Below are positions 34,465 through 42,958 of a DNA stretch of 64,000 nt, one piece after another; position 1 is the stretch's first letter, and each line of letters starts with the position of its first letter. Source of the stretch: Streptomyces sp. NBC_00536 (GTDB lineage Bacteria; Actinomycetota; Actinomycetes; Streptomycetales; Streptomycetaceae); contig NZ_CP107819.1 in assembly GCF_036346295.1 (NCBI RefSeq), forward strand, positions 4,402,001 through 4,466,000, given 5' to 3'. The notes under the pieces were generated by a model. It saw only the letters and a list, made by a program, of their open reading frames with translations, was not told the DNA's origin and searched no databases. Position numbers and translations under genes: made by a program.

Positions 34465-35616
34465 ATGACGACGACATCCTGGACCCTCGCGGACATCGAG
34501 TCGGCCATCCGGGCCGGCTGGTCGGCCGATCTGGCCTGCCCCTCGGACATCACGCGCATTCCCTGGTCGGCCGACAACCCGGCCTGGGGGCACTGTGACA
34601 TCACGGCGCTGGTCGTCCAGGACCTGTTCGGTGGGGACCTGATGGTGGGTGAGGTCTTCCTCGACGGCCGCCAGGAGGGTTACCACTGCTGGAACCGGCT
34701 GGCCGGGGGCATACGGGTCGACCTGACCCGGGAGCAGTTCCGTCGCGGCGAGACGGTGACCCCGGGGCGGGTCGTGCGGCGGGCGGCGGACCGGCGGCCG
34801 CGGCGCTGGGAGGAGTACCAGCTGCTGCGGCAGCGGGTCATGGACGAGCTGGGGCCGCTGCCGGGGGTGGTGGAGGTGGCCGGGCGCACGCTGCGGTACA
34901 CGGACTTCGGCGGGCCGGGGGAGCCGCTGCTCGCGCTGCACGCGCACTTCATGGAGGGCCGGACCTTCGCGCGCCTCGCCCGGGAGCTGGCCCCGCGGTG
35001 GCGCGTCATCGCGCTGGACCAGCGCGGGCACGGGGATTCGGACCGGGCGCCGGAGTACTCGCGGGAGGGGTACGTCGCGGACGCGGCGGCCGTACTGGAC
35101 CACCTGATGCCCGGCCCGGCCGTGGTGCTGGGGCATTCGCTGGGCGGGGTCAACGCCTTCCAGCTGGCCGCGCGGCGGCCGGAGCTGGTGCGGGCGGTGG
35201 TGGTCGAGGACATAGGGGCCGTCGTCGACGACGACCTGTCCTTCGTGCTCGACTGGCCGCGCCGGGCGGGCAGCCGGGAGGAGCTGATCGCGGGGCTGGG
35301 GGGTGCGGCGGGCTTCCTGGCGGACTCGGTGCGGGAGTACGAGGACGGCTGGGGGCTGGCCTTCGACGCGCAGGACATCCTGGCGTCCAGCGAGGCGATA
35401 CAGGGGGACCACTGGGCGGACTGGCTGGCGGTGCGGCAGCCGACGCTGCTGGTCCGGGGGGACCGCAGCACGGTGCTGTCGGCGGGGCACGCGCGGGAGA
35501 TGGCGGCCCGGCGGCCGGGGGTGCGGCTGGTGGAGCTGCCCGCCGGGCACGGGGTGCACACCGATGACCCCGAGGGGTTCACGGAGGCGGTGCGGGAGTT
35601 CCTCGCGCGGCTCTGA
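34465..35616 (+). CDS. YunG-like domain fused to an alpha/beta hydrolase
   Basis: A 383-aa protein in two parts. Residues ~1-115 match the small YunG-type protein pattern: WTLADIESAIRAGWSADLAC, NPAWGHCDITALVVQDLFGG, YHCWNRL and VDLTREQF. From ~residue 125 there is an alpha/beta hydrolase with an HGHF-like region before ALDQRGHGDSDRAPE, the nucleophile elbow LGHSLGGVNAF, a conserved acid after VRGDRSTV, and the catalytic His in PAGHGVHTDDPEGF. The hydrolase triad looks complete. ATG 34465 begins the YunG part. The substrate is unknown. It converges on the pentapeptide-repeat gene. Confidence 0.82.
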   Translation: MTTTSWTLADIESAIRAGWSADLACPSDITRIPWSADNPAWGHCDITALVVQDLFGGDLMVGEVFLDGRQEGYHCWNRLAGGIRVDLTREQFRRGETVTPGRVVRRAADRRPRRWEEYQLLRQRVMDELGPLPGVVEVAGRTLRYTDFGGPGEPLLALHAHFMEGRTFARLARELAPRWRVIALDQRGHGDSDRAPEYSREGYVADAAAVLDHLMPGPAVVLGHSLGGVNAFQLAARRPELVRAVVVEDIGAVVDDDLSFVLDWPRRAGSREELIAGLGGAAGFLADSVREYEDGWGLAFDAQDILASSEAIQGDHWADWLAVRQPTLLVRGDRSTVLSAGHAREMAARRPGVRLVELPAGHGVHTDDPEGFTEAVREFLARL

Positions 35617-35775
35617 CGCGCCGCGCGCCGGCTCCGGGACACCGAGCACCGGTTCTGGCACACCGCGCACCGGGGGGCGCGGCGTCCGGTTCCGCTGCCC
35701 GGGGTCCGGCCCGTCACGGGGGTGCGGGCCGGGCCGCGGGGAGCGGGGCCTGGGGGCCCGGGGCGCTGCGGGGGG

Positions 35776-36678
35776 TCAGGACCAGTGGGACGGGCGGGTC
35801 AGGGTGGGCGGGATGCGGGTGGCGGCGTCGCCGCGGGCCGCGTTCAGCTGGGCCTGGGTGAGGAAGATGCTGCCGGTGAGGTCGGCCCCGCTCAGGTTCG
35901 CGTCCCGGAAGTCCGCGCCGATCAGGTCGGCGGAGCGCAGGTCGGCCCGGCTGAGGTCGGCGGCGATCAGGTAGGCGCCGCGCAGGGTGGCGCCGCGCAG
36001 GTTCGCTCCGGAGAGGCGGGCGCCCATCAGGTCCGCGCCGCGGTGGTTCTTCTTGCGGCCGGGGACGGCGGCCCGGACCAGGTCGCTGGTCTTGAGCAGC
36101 AGGGTGTTGACGGCGGCGCGGCGGGTGCCGACGTCGGTGGCGGCCAGCGTCGCGGCGTCGGCGCGGGTCAGCTCCTCGGTCTCGGCCAGGGCGCGCCGCA
36201 GCTCGGCGTGGACGGGGCGGGCGCCCGGGAGGGTGAGGGCTTCGGCGAGGTAGAAGAGCAGCTCGTGGAGCTGGCGCATCACCGGGAAGACATCGAACAT
36301 CTCGCGGGAGGTGCCGGGGTGGGTGCGCCAGTCACGCCCTTCGAAGGTGACCTGGGAGACCTGCTGGCCCGCGCCGAAGCAGTCGAAGACGGTGCAGCCC
36401 TGGAAGCCCTTGTCGCGGAGCTTCGTGTGGATGCCGCAGCGGAAGTCCTGCCGGAGGTTGGCGCAGGGGGTGCCGGCGGGCTTGTCCACGGCGAAGTCGG
36501 TGGACCGGGCGAAGGGCAGGGCGACGCAGCACAGGGCGAAGCAGCTCGCGCAGTCGGCCTGGAGCAGCGGCAGGGCCGGGCCGGAGGCGGGGCCGGGGCG
36601 CGCGGCGGGGCCGGGGCCCGTGGTGGGTCCGGAGGTGGGTCCGGAGGTGGGGGCGGAGGCGGGGTGAGAGCTGGACAC
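35776..36678 (-). CDS. Cys-rich pentapeptide-repeat protein
   Basis: A ~300-aa protein. The N-terminal half carries a cluster of Cys residues (CASCFALCC, later CANLRQDFRCGIH, then GCTVFDCFGAGQ), which suggests metal or iron-sulphur binding. The C-terminal third is a run of about thirteen pentapeptide repeats of the A(D/N)LXX type, from RGADLMGARL to SGADLTGS, which should form a right-handed quadrilateral beta-helix. GTG 36678 is the likely start; the upstream extension to 36747 runs into the thioesterase gene. The function of this Cys/pentapeptide architecture is not known to me. Confidence 0.75.
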   Translation of the reverse strand: MSSSHPASAPTSGPTSGPTTGPGPAARPGPASGPALPLLQADCASCFALCCVALPFARSTDFAVDKPAGTPCANLRQDFRCGIHTKLRDKGFQGCTVFDCFGAGQQVSQVTFEGRDWRTHPGTSREMFDVFPVMRQLHELLFYLAEALTLPGARPVHAELRRALAETEELTRADAATLAATDVGTRRAAVNTLLLKTSDLVRAAVPGRKKNHRGADLMGARLSGANLRGATLRGAYLIAADLSRADLRSADLIGADFRDANLSGADLTGSIFLTQAQLNAARGDAATRIPPTLTRPSHWS

Positions 36679-36745
36679 GGTCCCATTGTCCCCCGTGGGC
36701 GGTGGGGGCTGGTGCGGCTGGTTACCTCTGGGTAGCGTGCGCGGC

Positions 36746-37552
36746 ATGGACGACGCTGAGGACGTGCCGGTCGAGGGGTTCTACGAGCGGACCGGCGCCG
36801 GGCGGTTCCTCGCCTCCGCCTATACGCGCGGGCCGTGGGACCGGGACTCGCAGCACGCGGGGCCGCCCGCCGCGCTGCTCGGCCGGGCCGTCGAGGAGCG
36901 CCCGGACGCCCGCGACGACATGCGGGTCGCGCGCATCACCTACGAGATCCTGCGGCCGGTCCCGATCGGGCCGCTGGAGATCACCACCTCGGTCCTGCGG
37001 GCCGGGCGCGGCACCGAGGTGATCGAGGCGGCGCTCGCGCCCGCCGGGGCGGCGCCGGTGATGTTCGCCCGGGCGTTGCGGATCCGGGTGGCCGGGGAGC
37101 CGGTCCCGGCCGTGCTGCCGGGGCCCGCCGTGCCGCCGCCGGGTGCGGTGGGGCGTACGCCGTTCTTCCCGGTGCCGTGGTCGACCGGCTACCACACGGC
37201 GATGGAGACCCGCTTCACGGAGGGGACGTTCACCGAGCCCGGCCCGGGGACCTGCTGGATGCGGATGCGGGTCCCGCTGATCGTGGGCGAGGAGACCCGG
37301 CCGCTGGACCGGGTGCTGATCGCGGCCGATTCCGGGAACGGCATCAGCGCGGTCCTGGACTTCGCCAAGTACCTGTTCATCAACGGGGACCTGACGGTCC
37401 ACCTGCACCGGCATCCGGTGGGCGAGTGGGCCTGCGTGGAGGCCCGGACCAGCGTGGACGCGGCCGGGATCGGGCTCGCCGACGCCCGCCTGCACGATGA
37501 GGACGGGCCCATCGGGCGCAGTGCGCAGAGCCTGTACGTCGCTCCGCGCTGA
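36746..37552 (+). CDS. Thioesterase-family (hot-dog fold) protein
   Basis: A 268-aa protein resembling acyl-CoA thioesterase II-like double hot-dog proteins. Features are GPWDRDSQHAGPPAALLGRA near residue 30, the ITYEILRPVPIGPLEI strand set typical of the first fold, and LIAADSGNGISAVLDF, which has the Asp-containing active-site helix of the second. The ATG at 36746 follows a leaderless-type short spacer. Its stop is about 20 bp before the kinase start, so the two may be co-transcribed. The acyl substrate is unknown. Confidence 0.75.
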   Translation: MDDAEDVPVEGFYERTGAGRFLASAYTRGPWDRDSQHAGPPAALLGRAVEERPDARDDMRVARITYEILRPVPIGPLEITTSVLRAGRGTEVIEAALAPAGAAPVMFARALRIRVAGEPVPAVLPGPAVPPPGAVGRTPFFPVPWSTGYHTAMETRFTEGTFTEPGPGTCWMRMRVPLIVGEETRPLDRVLIAADSGNGISAVLDFAKYLFINGDLTVHLHRHPVGEWACVEARTSVDAAGIGLADARLHDEDGPIGRSAQSLYVAPR

Positions 37553-37573
37553 CCCTGTGACAGGCTCTCGCGC

Positions 37574-39568
37574 ATGGACGCGCTGAGGGAGACCGATCCG
37601 ACGCGGATCGGGGTGCACGTGCTGGTGGCCCGGCTGGGGGCCGGGGGGATGGGGCAGGTGTACCTCGGGCGGTCGCCCGGGGGGCGCCTGGTCGCCGTCA
37701 AGGTGGTCCGGGAGGAGATCCTCGGGCATCCGCAGGCGCTGGCGAGGTTCCGGCGCGAGGCGAACACCGTGCGGGAGGTGCGCTCCGCGTACACCGCGCG
37801 GCTGATCGACGCCTCGCTGGAGCAGGCCCCGTACTGGCTGGCCACCGAGTACGTCGCCGGGCCCACGCTCGCCCACGCGGTGCAGGACCGGGGCGCGCTG
37901 CCCGCGGACACCTGCCGGGCGCTGGGGGCGGCGCTGGCGGAGGGGCTGGCCGGCGTGCACGAGCAGGGGGTGACGCACCGGGACGTGAAGCCGCAGAACG
38001 TGATCCTGGGGGCGCAGGGGCCGCAGCTGATCGACTTCGGGATAGCCCGCGGGGTCGGGGTGACCGCGCTGACGCAGGAGGGCCAGTCGCCGGGGACGCC
38101 GGGGTTCACGGCGCCCGAGGTGCTGCTGGGCGCGGCGGGGGAGGCCCCGGCCGACGTCTTCGCGCTGGGGGCGCTGCTGGCGTACGCGGCGACGGGGCGG
38201 CCGCCGTTCGGGGCGGGCGAGGCGGCGAGCGTCTGGTACCGGACGGTGCACGAGCCGGTGGACGCGGCGGGGGTGGAACCGGGGCTGGCGGCGCTGATCG
38301 AGGCGTGCGTGGCGAAGGACCCGGCGGCGCGGCCGTCACCGGCGGAGGTGATCCGCCGGTGCGGGGTCGCGCGGGCGCTGGTGGACGACCCGGTGTACGC
38401 GGAGCTGGTGGCGCCGCCGGGTTCGCTGCCGGGTTCGCTGCGCGAGGCGATCCCGGGTGCGGTGCATCCCGTGGCGACGCGGGTGCTCCCGGACCCGGAC
38501 CGGGTGCCGCAGCCGGTTGTGGGCCCGGGCCCCCGGCCGTCGCCGGTCGCGACGCCAGAGGCGGAGCCGTACCCGGAGTCGGAGCCGCGATCGGGAACGT
38601 TCCCGGGGCCCGTCGCGGGTGCGGGAACGGGGCCGGAGCACGGGCCGATCCCAGTGTCCGGGCCGGAGCCGGGCCGGGTGCCGGATTCTGCGGCGGATCA
38701 GGGGCCGGGCCGGGGGCCGGGGGCCGAGCCGATCGCGCGACCGGACACGGGCTCGGTGGCCGACCCGTCGGCGGGCCGGGTGCCGGGCCGGGTGCTTGAT
38801 TCGCCGGACGGCGACACCGCCGCGTCCGAGGCCCCCGCGGGCCCGCAGCGGCGGCGGGGGCGGGGCTGGGTGGGGGGTGTGCTCGCGCTGGCGGTGGTGG
38901 GGGCGGTGGGCTACTGGCAGTTCCCGGTGGGCGGAGGGGGAGACGGGGCCGGGGCCGGTGGGGGCGCGGGGGCGTCCGCCGGGGCGCGGACGCCCGACGG
39001 GAAGGCGAGCGCGTCGCCGGGCAAGGGCAAGGCCAAGGCCGGGCCGCCCGCCGACCACATCGAGCAGAGCCGGACCTCGCGGGAGCGCTGGACGCTCGAC
39101 AAGGATCCGGAGATGGCGAAGTACGGCAGCGGGCTGTGCAACGAGGTCTCGGGCGAGGAGGACGCGCCGGGCACCGGAATGGAGAGTTCCACCGTCTCCA
39201 CGCACACCAACGGCGTGCCCGGCAAGACGATGACGGTGAAGATGCGGCCCAAGGGCGCGGGCGACCCGGACCGGGGCACCCGCCCGGCGCCCTACTACGT
39301 CGCGGTGGCCGTGAAGTCGCCCTCCCAGGTGGCGGCCGGGGGGCTTGGGGCCACGAGCGTGCCCGTGGACATCTACGAGAACTGGGACTCGGGCGAGTAC
39401 CTGGAGCTGACCTATCCGACGCAGTTCCGTACCTACACGGACGGCAAGGGAGCCGGCGCCCCGGCCCTGGCGTCCGACCGGGGGGACTGGACGGTGGTCT
39501 TCTACCACGTCGAGGATGACCCCAAGAAGTACGCGCGTATCGCCTGTTCGGGGTTCAGGGTGGGGTAA
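37574..39568 (+). CDS. Membrane-bound Ser/Thr protein kinase
   Basis: A 664-aa Hanks-type kinase. It has the Gly-loop LGAGGMGQVY (residues 21-30), the invariant Lys in AVKVV (K43), the catalytic HRDVKPQN (D137), DFG (D154) and APE. The kinase domain ends near 270 and is followed by a long Pro/Gly/Glu-rich juxtamembrane linker, one membrane helix near 430-450 (WVGGVLALAVVGAVGYWQF) and an external domain of ~200 residues without PASTA repeats. The external part has no family I can name. All catalytic residues are present. The cell-wall hydrolase gene 70 bp downstream is a possible functional neighbour. Confidence 0.9.
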   Translation: MDALRETDPTRIGVHVLVARLGAGGMGQVYLGRSPGGRLVAVKVVREEILGHPQALARFRREANTVREVRSAYTARLIDASLEQAPYWLATEYVAGPTLAHAVQDRGALPADTCRALGAALAEGLAGVHEQGVTHRDVKPQNVILGAQGPQLIDFGIARGVGVTALTQEGQSPGTPGFTAPEVLLGAAGEAPADVFALGALLAYAATGRPPFGAGEAASVWYRTVHEPVDAAGVEPGLAALIEACVAKDPAARPSPAEVIRRCGVARALVDDPVYAELVAPPGSLPGSLREAIPGAVHPVATRVLPDPDRVPQPVVGPGPRPSPVATPEAEPYPESEPRSGTFPGPVAGAGTGPEHGPIPVSGPEPGRVPDSAADQGPGRGPGAEPIARPDTGSVADPSAGRVPGRVLDSPDGDTAASEAPAGPQRRRGRGWVGGVLALAVVGAVGYWQFPVGGGGDGAGAGGGAGASAGARTPDGKASASPGKGKAKAGPPADHIEQSRTSRERWTLDKDPEMAKYGSGLCNEVSGEEDAPGTGMESSTVSTHTNGVPGKTMTVKMRPKGAGDPDRGTRPAPYYVAVAVKSPSQVAAGGLGATSVPVDIYENWDSGEYLELTYPTQFRTYTDGKGAGAPALASDRGDWTVVFYHVEDDPKKYARIACSGFRVG

Positions 39569-39638
39569 CGGCCCGCGACACGGGGGAAACCCTGGGAAAC
39601 CGCCCCTTGAGGGGACATGCATGGGGGAGGGTTGACGG

Positions 39639-40685
39639 GTGCGCAGATTCTGGATGGTGGGCGGGATCGGGGTCGGGGTGTGCCTGACCTTCGTCATGCT
39701 GCTCGTCGTGGGGACGTACTCGGCGGCGGCGGGGCTGGGTGGTCCCGGTGGCGTGGGCGGGCGCGTGGGGCTGGCCCCGGGCGCCGTGCCGGCGAAGTAC
39801 CAGGACCTGGTGCAGAAGTGGGGCAATCTGTGCGCCGCGATCAGTCCGCCGCTGCTGGCGGCGCAGCTCTACTCGGAGAGCGGCTGGAACCCGCAGGCGG
39901 TCAGTCCGGCGGACGCGCGGGGGATCGCGCAGTTCATCCCGGGGACCTGGGCGGGGCACGGGATCGACGGGGACGGTGACGGGGACCGGGACATCTGGGA
40001 TCCCAACGACGCGATCCCGTCGGCGGCTTCGTACGACTGCGAGCTGTCCAAGGACGTCGCGGGGGTGCCGGGCGACGCGGCGTCGAACATGCTGGCCGCC
40101 TACAACGCGGGGGCGTACGCGGTCATCAAGTACCAGGGCGTGCCGCCGTACAAGGAGACGCAGGGGTACGTGAAGACGATCACGACCCTGGCGCTGAGCT
40201 TCGCGAAGCCGGTCGGGCGGGTGGCGCCTTCGCAACAGGCCGCCGGGGCCATCTACTTCGCGCAGAAGCAGCTGGGGACGCCGTACCTGTGGGGCGGCAA
40301 CGGTACGCCCGACCAGGACGGGCGGTTCGACTGCTCGGGGCTGACGGTGGCGGCGTACAAGACGGTGGGGATCGATCTGCCGCGCGTGGCGAACGACCAG
40401 TACAACGCGGGTCCGCACCCTTCGCGGAGCGAACTGCTCCCCGGTGACCTGGTGTTCTTTTCCAACGATCTGACGAACTCGCGGGAGATCCACCACGTCG
40501 GGCTGTATGTGGGCGGCGGGTACATGATCAACGCTCCGTACACCGGGGCCGTGATCCGCTTCGACAAGATCGACAGTCCGGACTACTTCGGGGCGACCCG
40601 GGTGACCAAGGACGGCGCGGAGGCCTCGCCGGTGCGGGACGCGGGCGCGGGTGCGGCCGCCGGCACGGGTGCGAAGACCTCCTAA
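39639..40685 (+). CDS. Bifunctional lytic transglycosylase / NlpC-P60 peptidase
   Basis: A 348-aa protein with an N-terminal membrane anchor or signal (WMVGGIGVGVCLTFVMLLVV). An SLT-type domain has its catalytic Glu in LYSESGWNPQAVS and GIAQFIPGTW. A C-terminal NlpC/P60 domain has the catalytic Cys in RFDCSGLTVAAY and His in EIHHVGLYVGGGYM. Together these cut glycan strands and stem peptides of peptidoglycan. The same two-domain design serves as the VirB1-like enzyme in Gram-positive conjugation systems. In S. coelicolor the equivalent (SCO4132) lies directly beside the cmd operon; here it is ~6 kb away. GTG 39639 has a GGGGGAGGG site. Confidence 0.88.
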   Translation: MRRFWMVGGIGVGVCLTFVMLLVVGTYSAAAGLGGPGGVGGRVGLAPGAVPAKYQDLVQKWGNLCAAISPPLLAAQLYSESGWNPQAVSPADARGIAQFIPGTWAGHGIDGDGDGDRDIWDPNDAIPSAASYDCELSKDVAGVPGDAASNMLAAYNAGAYAVIKYQGVPPYKETQGYVKTITTLALSFAKPVGRVAPSQQAAGAIYFAQKQLGTPYLWGGNGTPDQDGRFDCSGLTVAAYKTVGIDLPRVANDQYNAGPHPSRSELLPGDLVFFSNDLTNSREIHHVGLYVGGGYMINAPYTGAVIRFDKIDSPDYFGATRVTKDGAEASPVRDAGAGAAAGTGAKTS

Positions 40686-40926
40686 GCGGGGGCGGTGGCG
40701 CTCGTCCGCCGCTCTGCTGACTCTCCGTTAAGCGCAGGCCCTGAGCTGCGACGATGAGTCACTCTTGGGTAACGTTGGAGTGATCATTCGGTGGAGAGTG
40801 GAACGTAGCCGCCAGAACGGGCGTTCCATGGACACGGGGGTTGATCACACGCGTTGATCACGGGGGTCGAAGGGGCGCACACAGGGGTGTGTCCTCAGGG
40901 GAACCAAGGCAAGGGGCCGCGTCGCC

Positions 40927-41637
40927 ATGGCTGGACTCACGACCGGTGGGCCGAATGTGGATGTCAGCCTGCTGTACGACATCAACGGCCTCGCCCGCCG
41001 CGCCCCCGAACAGGTCGACCGGATCGTCGCGCTCGTCGGCGAATACGGGCTGCCGCTCGCCATGGTGCTGCTCGTGCTGTGGTGCTGGCGCGGGGCCCGC
41101 AGGCAGGACGGGCCCGGTGCGGCCGAGGCGTTCACCGCGCTGGTGTGGGCGCCGCTCGCCGCCGGGATCGCGCTGCTCGTGAACGTGCCGCTGCGTGAGT
41201 TCGTCGCCCGGCCGCGGCCGTTCCGCCAGCACGAGGGGCTGGAGGTGCTGGTCTCGGGGAAGGGCGGCGACTTCTCCTTCGTCAGCGACCACGCCACCCT
41301 GACGATGGCGCTCGCCGTCGGCGTCTTCATCGCGAACCGCAGGCTCGGGCTGATCGGGATCGGGCTCGCGCTGGCCGAGGGGTTCTGCCGCGTGTACATG
41401 GGCGTCCACTACCCCACCGACGTCATCGGCGGCCTCGCGCTCGGCACGGCGGTGGTGCTGCTGCTCGCGCCGCTCGCGATGGCGCTGCTCGGGCCGGTGG
41501 TGCGGGCGGTGGCCTCGTCGGCGCGCGTGGGGTGGATCGTCCGGGCGAAGGGGCACGGCGTGCCCCGGGCGCTGGACCTTCCGCATGCGCAGACGCCGCC
41601 GGGTGGGCATCCGCGGGACAGTGATCTGGCGGCCTGA
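40927..41637 (+). CDS. PAP2-family phosphatase
   Basis: A 236-aa protein with several membrane helices and the three PAP2 motifs: REFVARPRPF (motif 1, KxxxxxxRP-type), FSFVSDHAT (motif 2) and CRVYMGVHYPTDVIGG (motif 3, with the nucleophilic His). Such enzymes dephosphorylate lipid carriers such as undecaprenyl pyrophosphate or phosphatidic acid. The preceding 241-bp spacer contains three TGATCA palindromes. ATG 40927 has AAGGGG 10 bp upstream. Confidence 0.88.
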   Translation: MAGLTTGGPNVDVSLLYDINGLARRAPEQVDRIVALVGEYGLPLAMVLLVLWCWRGARRQDGPGAAEAFTALVWAPLAAGIALLVNVPLREFVARPRPFRQHEGLEVLVSGKGGDFSFVSDHATLTMALAVGVFIANRRLGLIGIGLALAEGFCRVYMGVHYPTDVIGGLALGTAVVLLLAPLAMALLGPVVRAVASSARVGWIVRAKGHGVPRALDLPHAQTPPGGHPRDSDLAA

Positions 41638-41699
41638 GTCTTACGTCCTCGCGCTGGGCACGCTGCCGGCTGGCTGGCTGGTCTGCCGGATGCGGCTTG

Positions 41700-41849
41700 T
41701 CAGCCGGGGGCGTACGAGTTCCAGAGCGTGAGCAGGACCGCTGAGAGCAGGCACAGTGCCGCGCCGGCGAAGCAGAGGCGGACTGCGGCGGGGCGGGTGC
41801 GGGTGCGCGTGCGGGTTCGGGTTCGGGGGGTGGGTTCGGGGTGGGTCAT
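41700..41849 (-). CDS. Small membrane protein, hypothetical (49 aa)
   Basis: A 49-aa product: a basic Arg/Thr-repeat start (RTRTRTRTRTRP) and one membrane helix (VRLCFAGAALCLLSAVLLTL). Its ATG overlaps the stop of the upstream small gene as ATGA, which supports both as real, translationally coupled genes. Function unknown. Confidence 0.5.
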   Translation of the reverse strand: MTHPEPTPRTRTRTRTRTRPAAVRLCFAGAALCLLSAVLLTLWNSYAPG

Positions 41850-42193
41850 GGGCCGCCGCCGCCGTCGCCGCGGTGGTGGTGGGGCTCGGGGTCGGTTTCC
41901 TCGCGGCGGTGGCGCGAGCGCAGCCACAGGCCGGTCGCCGCGGCCGCGGCGGAGGTCACCCCGATGGCCAGGGCCACGTCGCCCGGGCCGTCCGCCGTGC
42001 CGACCGGCTTCGCCCAGGCCGGAGCGTGTACGGGCTTCGCCCAGGCCGGGGCCGGGGGTGGGGTCAGGACGAGGAGCAGGGCCGCCCAGGCGAGGGGTGC
42101 GGCGCGGGGGGTCGTACGGCCGCGGGGTCGTCGTACCGGTGGTCTTCCGCGCACGGGGGCTCCGCTCTGGAGAGGGGTTTCCCTCCAGGGCAT
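41846..42193 (-). CDS. Small membrane/secreted protein, hypothetical (115 aa)
   Basis: A hydrophobic stretch near residues 33-52 (LAWAALLLVLTPPPAPAWA) looks like a signal peptide. A second (VALAIGVTSAAAAATGLWL) is followed by SRHRREE as a stop-transfer. The result would be a small protein with a short external loop containing a doubled PAWAKPV motif. The true start may lie downstream of 42193. Function unknown. Confidence 0.5.
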   Translation of the reverse strand: MPWRETPLQSGAPVRGRPPVRRPRGRTTPRAAPLAWAALLLVLTPPPAPAWAKPVHAPAWAKPVGTADGPGDVALAIGVTSAAAAATGLWLRSRHRREETDPEPHHHRGDGGGGP

Positions 42194-42275
42194 CCGGTTG
42201 CGGGTGGTTCGGCCAGTGGGGTCGTCCGAATGGGGGGGGCGGGGGGCGGTGTGGGGGCCGGGGCCGGGGCCGGTG

Positions 42276-42629
42276 GGCGGGTGCGGGTGGGTGTGCCGGG
42301 GCGCCGCCCCGGACCCCGCGCCTCAAACGCCGGCGAGGCTGGATGGGGCTCGGCGGGGCTGGATGGGGCTCGGCGGGGCTGGAGGGTGCCCGCGGGGCTG
42401 GGGTGCGGGTGCGGGTGGGTGTGCCGGGGCGCTGCCCCGGGCCCCGCGCCTCAAACGCCGGCGGGGCTGGATTGGGCTCGGCGGGGCTGGATTGGGCTCG
42501 GCGAGGCTGGATAGGGCTCGGCGAGGCTGGATGGTGCCCGGCGGGGCTGGATGGGCCCCTGCGGGGCCTTCGCCTCAAACGCCGGCGGGGCTGGATGGGG
42601 CTCGGCGGGGCTGGATGGGGTTCGGTGGG
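42276..42629. repeat. Streptomyces-type dispersed repeats (three GCCTCAAACGCCGGCG units)
   Basis: This 435-bp spacer has no credible gene. The core CGCCTCAAACGCCGGCG plus RGGCTGGA occurs near 42320, 42447 and 42568, and between the cores are runs of GGCTCGGCGGGGCTGGAT-like units. A longer flanking block (CCGGGGCGCYGCCCCGG, then the core) is itself repeated ~125 bp apart. Reading frames through it give artificial Ala-Gly-Asn proteins. Confidence 0.85.
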
Positions 42630-42827
42630 CTAGCCCGTCAGGTGGGCGGTGGCGTCTTTGCGGGCCAGGTCTCTTGAGCGGCGGGCTGGGCCGCGCCAGC
42701 CGCAGGTGCAGCTGGCCAGGCAGAACGAGCCGCGTTCCGAGGTGGTGATGGTGTGACCGTCCGGCTGTGCCTGGGCCGGGACGGCCGGAAGCGGAGGGAC
42801 GACGGGCGCCAAGGGGTGCGGGTCCAC
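42630..42827 (-). CDS. Small Cys-containing protein, hypothetical (65 aa)
   Basis: A 65-aa product from GTG 42827: a Pro-rich first third, then a compact domain CLASCTCGWRGPARRS...KDATAHLTG with a C-x3-C-x-C cluster. The cluster and the terminal basic/His residues suggest a small metal-binding fold. Function unknown. Confidence 0.55.
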   Translation of the reverse strand: MDPHPLAPVVPPLPAVPAQAQPDGHTITTSERGSFCLASCTCGWRGPARRSRDLARKDATAHLTG

Positions 42828-42958
42828 GGCACCACGGTACCCGGGCCGGTGCGGGGGCGGGAGGGCCGTGGGCCGTGACGGGGAACCCGGGGTCTCGTTA
42901 ACCGGAGCGGGTGGGGGCCTCGGGCAAGCAGCGTTCATGCGTTGGGGGTTGGCAGGCG

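Noticed and set aside
40782..40860. Three TGATCA palindromes before the PAP2 gene
   Set aside because: Six-base palindromes with irregular spacing (61 and 13 bp). They are too short to call an operator without conservation data.
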